From Woeseia sp. (GTDB lineage: Bacteria > Pseudomonadota > Gammaproteobacteria > Steroidobacterales > UBA11654): a DNA stretch of 64,000 nt. The stretch spans positions 1 to 64,000 of the forward strand of contig BPCL01000003.1 in assembly GCA_019653755.1 (NCBI GenBank), given 5' to 3'. Shown piece by piece: positions 62,517-64,000 of this stretch (its first letter is position 1; each line of letters opens with the position of its first letter). The notes beneath the pieces are model-generated. The model saw nothing but the letters and a program-made list of their open reading frames with translations. It was not told where the DNA came from and searched no databases. The position numbers and the translations under genes are program-made.

Positions 62517-63674
62517 ATGAAAAAAATACTGACATTATTGTTATTGCTAATAAGCGCATGGCTTGCTTTTGTTTATTTTTCCGAACCTTCAATTAATCGA
62601 GTTATTAATAAAGAAAGAGAATCAGTCAGAATCGGCATGCAAGACCTTTTAGGTCTAGAGATACAATTTGATGGTGTTGGGGTCAATTATACAATCGATA
62701 ATTACATTAATCTGAGACCTACTTTGGTCTTTGATCAGATATCTTTAAAGCAAGGGCCAGAGGATCTCTCGCCCCTTTCTATCGAGCAATTCAGCGTGGA
62801 GGTTAATCTATGGAAAACACTTATAAATCAAAAAATTGCAGTTAGTTCGATAGTTATCGATGGCAGTAATTTAGATTTTAGCCATCAAGAAGAGAATGGG
62901 TTTTTATTAAATAATATTCCTATTAAACAACTCTTTGTCTTTCGTAAGCCTGGAGGAAAGAGACCGTCCTTAGAAATAAAGAATATTTCCTCTAGAGCTA
63001 TTGATATAGAGAGAATTCAAACAAAAATTGGATTAGCAAATATTATTGATAGTAGGAATGTTAATTTTAAAACCAGCTATGCTTGGGATGAAATTCCTCG
63101 GAAAAGCGATATCACTTCAGGCAATGGTGTTTTGAGCATTAATGTAAAGGATGGGCAAATTAATAGTGAAGAAAGGGTCCCGGGTAAGGTTCTTTCTCTT
63201 TTTAGCTTCTCTGAACTTCCAAAACGCTTAGTTCTAGATTTCAGAGATGTTTTTGGGGAAGGCTTTCCCTTTGATCGTTTACAGGCAGACGTTACTTTTA
63301 CAGATAATATTGCTTACACATGCAACCTCTCAATTAGCTCCACGACCGCAGATGTAATTATTCTTGGAGCAACTGATATCTCTAAACGTACATACAATCA
63401 AATGGTTATAGTGCAACCACTAGTCTCCGATCTATTACCTGGTGGCGCTGCTATAGTTGCTGGACCAGCTGCGGCTGCTTCAATGTTTCTTTTGACAAAA
63501 ATTCTAAGAAGACCCCTCAAAGATGCAGGCGTTGCTTATTATTCAGTGAATGGAAGTTGGGACAATCCTGAGATCAAACAATTAAGTGAAAATGAGATTG
63601 ATTTTAGCTTAATCGAAAACTGCAATAATTTTCTTCCTGATGTGGATCAGGAAATGCAATCTCTTACTAATTAA
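62517..63674 (+). CDS. Short YhdP/AsmA-like protein
   Basis: N-terminal TM; LGLEIQFDGVGVNYTIDNYINLRPTLVFDQISL; C-terminal VQPLVSDLLPGGAAIVAGPAAAASMFLLTKILRRPLKDAGVAYYSVNGSWDNPEIKQL resembles the YhdP C-terminus. Confidence 0.75.
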   Translation: MKKILTLLLLLISAWLAFVYFSEPSINRVINKERESVRIGMQDLLGLEIQFDGVGVNYTIDNYINLRPTLVFDQISLKQGPEDLSPLSIEQFSVEVNLWKTLINQKIAVSSIVIDGSNLDFSHQEENGFLLNNIPIKQLFVFRKPGGKRPSLEIKNISSRAIDIERIQTKIGLANIIDSRNVNFKTSYAWDEIPRKSDITSGNGVLSINVKDGQINSEERVPGKVLSLFSFSELPKRLVLDFRDVFGEGFPFDRLQADVTFTDNIAYTCNLSISSTTADVIILGATDISKRTYNQMVIVQPLVSDLLPGGAAIVAGPAAAASMFLLTKILRRPLKDAGVAYYSVNGSWDNPEIKQLSENEIDFSLIENCNNFLPDVDQEMQSLTN

Positions 63675-63699
63675 ATAGAAATCTATTACTATTACCAAC

Positions 63700-64000
63700 A
63701 TGAAATTTGCCGCTGCTCAAATGAATTCAAACGATTCTGTTGACGATAACTTGTTACTGTCTGAATCATTAATCAAACAAGCTAAAGAACAGGGTGCAGA
63801 TATTGTCTTATTACCTGAGAATTTCGCCTTTATGGGCTATCCAAAGCAATTGGTTGAGGAGATTATGGAAGATTTTGAAGACGGACCCATACAAAGATCC
63901 ATCTCAAAGTTAGCCAAAGAATTAGAGATTTGGATTATCGCTGGGTCAGTTCCCATTATAAGCCCAAATACTGATCGAAGTTTTGCTCGTTCTATTGTTT
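63700..64000 (+). CDS. Carbon-nitrogen hydrolase (nitrilase family), 3' end outside window
   Basis: ATG at 63700: MKFAAAQMNSNDSVDDNLLLSESLIKQAKEQGADIVLLPENFAFMGYPKQLVEEIMEDFEDGPIQRSISKLAKELEIWIIAGSVPI. Confidence 0.92.
   Translation, partial: MKFAAAQMNSNDSVDDNLLLSESLIKQAKEQGADIVLLPENFAFMGYPKQLVEEIMEDFEDGPIQRSISKLAKELEIWIIAGSVPIISPNTDRSFARSIV

Overview
AT-rich gammaproteobacterial chromosome segment, mostly housekeeping. It contains: (i) the 3' part of an rRNA operon (16S, tRNA-Ile, tRNA-Ala, 23S, 5S, terminator); (ii) a sulfoacetaldehyde module (xsc-pta-AGCS symporter); (iii) a short variable stretch (ctlX, EamA transporter, plsY, birA); (iv) a tRNA(Thr-Tyr-Gly-Thr)-tufB-tRNA(Trp)-secE-nusG-rplKAJL-rpoBC-rpsLG-fusA-rpsJ-S10-spc-alpha super-cluster; (v) trpS / uvrA / ssb; (vi) miaB-phoH-ybeY-corC-lnt-leuS-lptE; (vii) tdk, nupC, a 2OG-Fe(II) oxygenase, hisI, cysS, sufE, yidD, a Trm112-like gene, holA, rsfS, rlmH, a short YhdP-like gene and a nitrilase-family gene cut by the window end. 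I found no phage, CRISPR array, transposon or defence system. The observations most worth a second look are: a well-formed three-way-junction RNA with its own promoter in an atypical gap between rpsJ and rplC; low-complexity acidic tandem-repeat tails on L3, L5 and RpoA, with the L3 30-bp minisatellite open in two frames; a much shortened YhdP homologue; and the rRNA-adjacent xsc cluster. Many single-nucleotide frameshifts fall in essential genes (rpoB, rpoA, rpsK, miaB, phoH and others). This points to sequence or assembly indel errors, which must be excluded before interpreting any frame-dependent finding.
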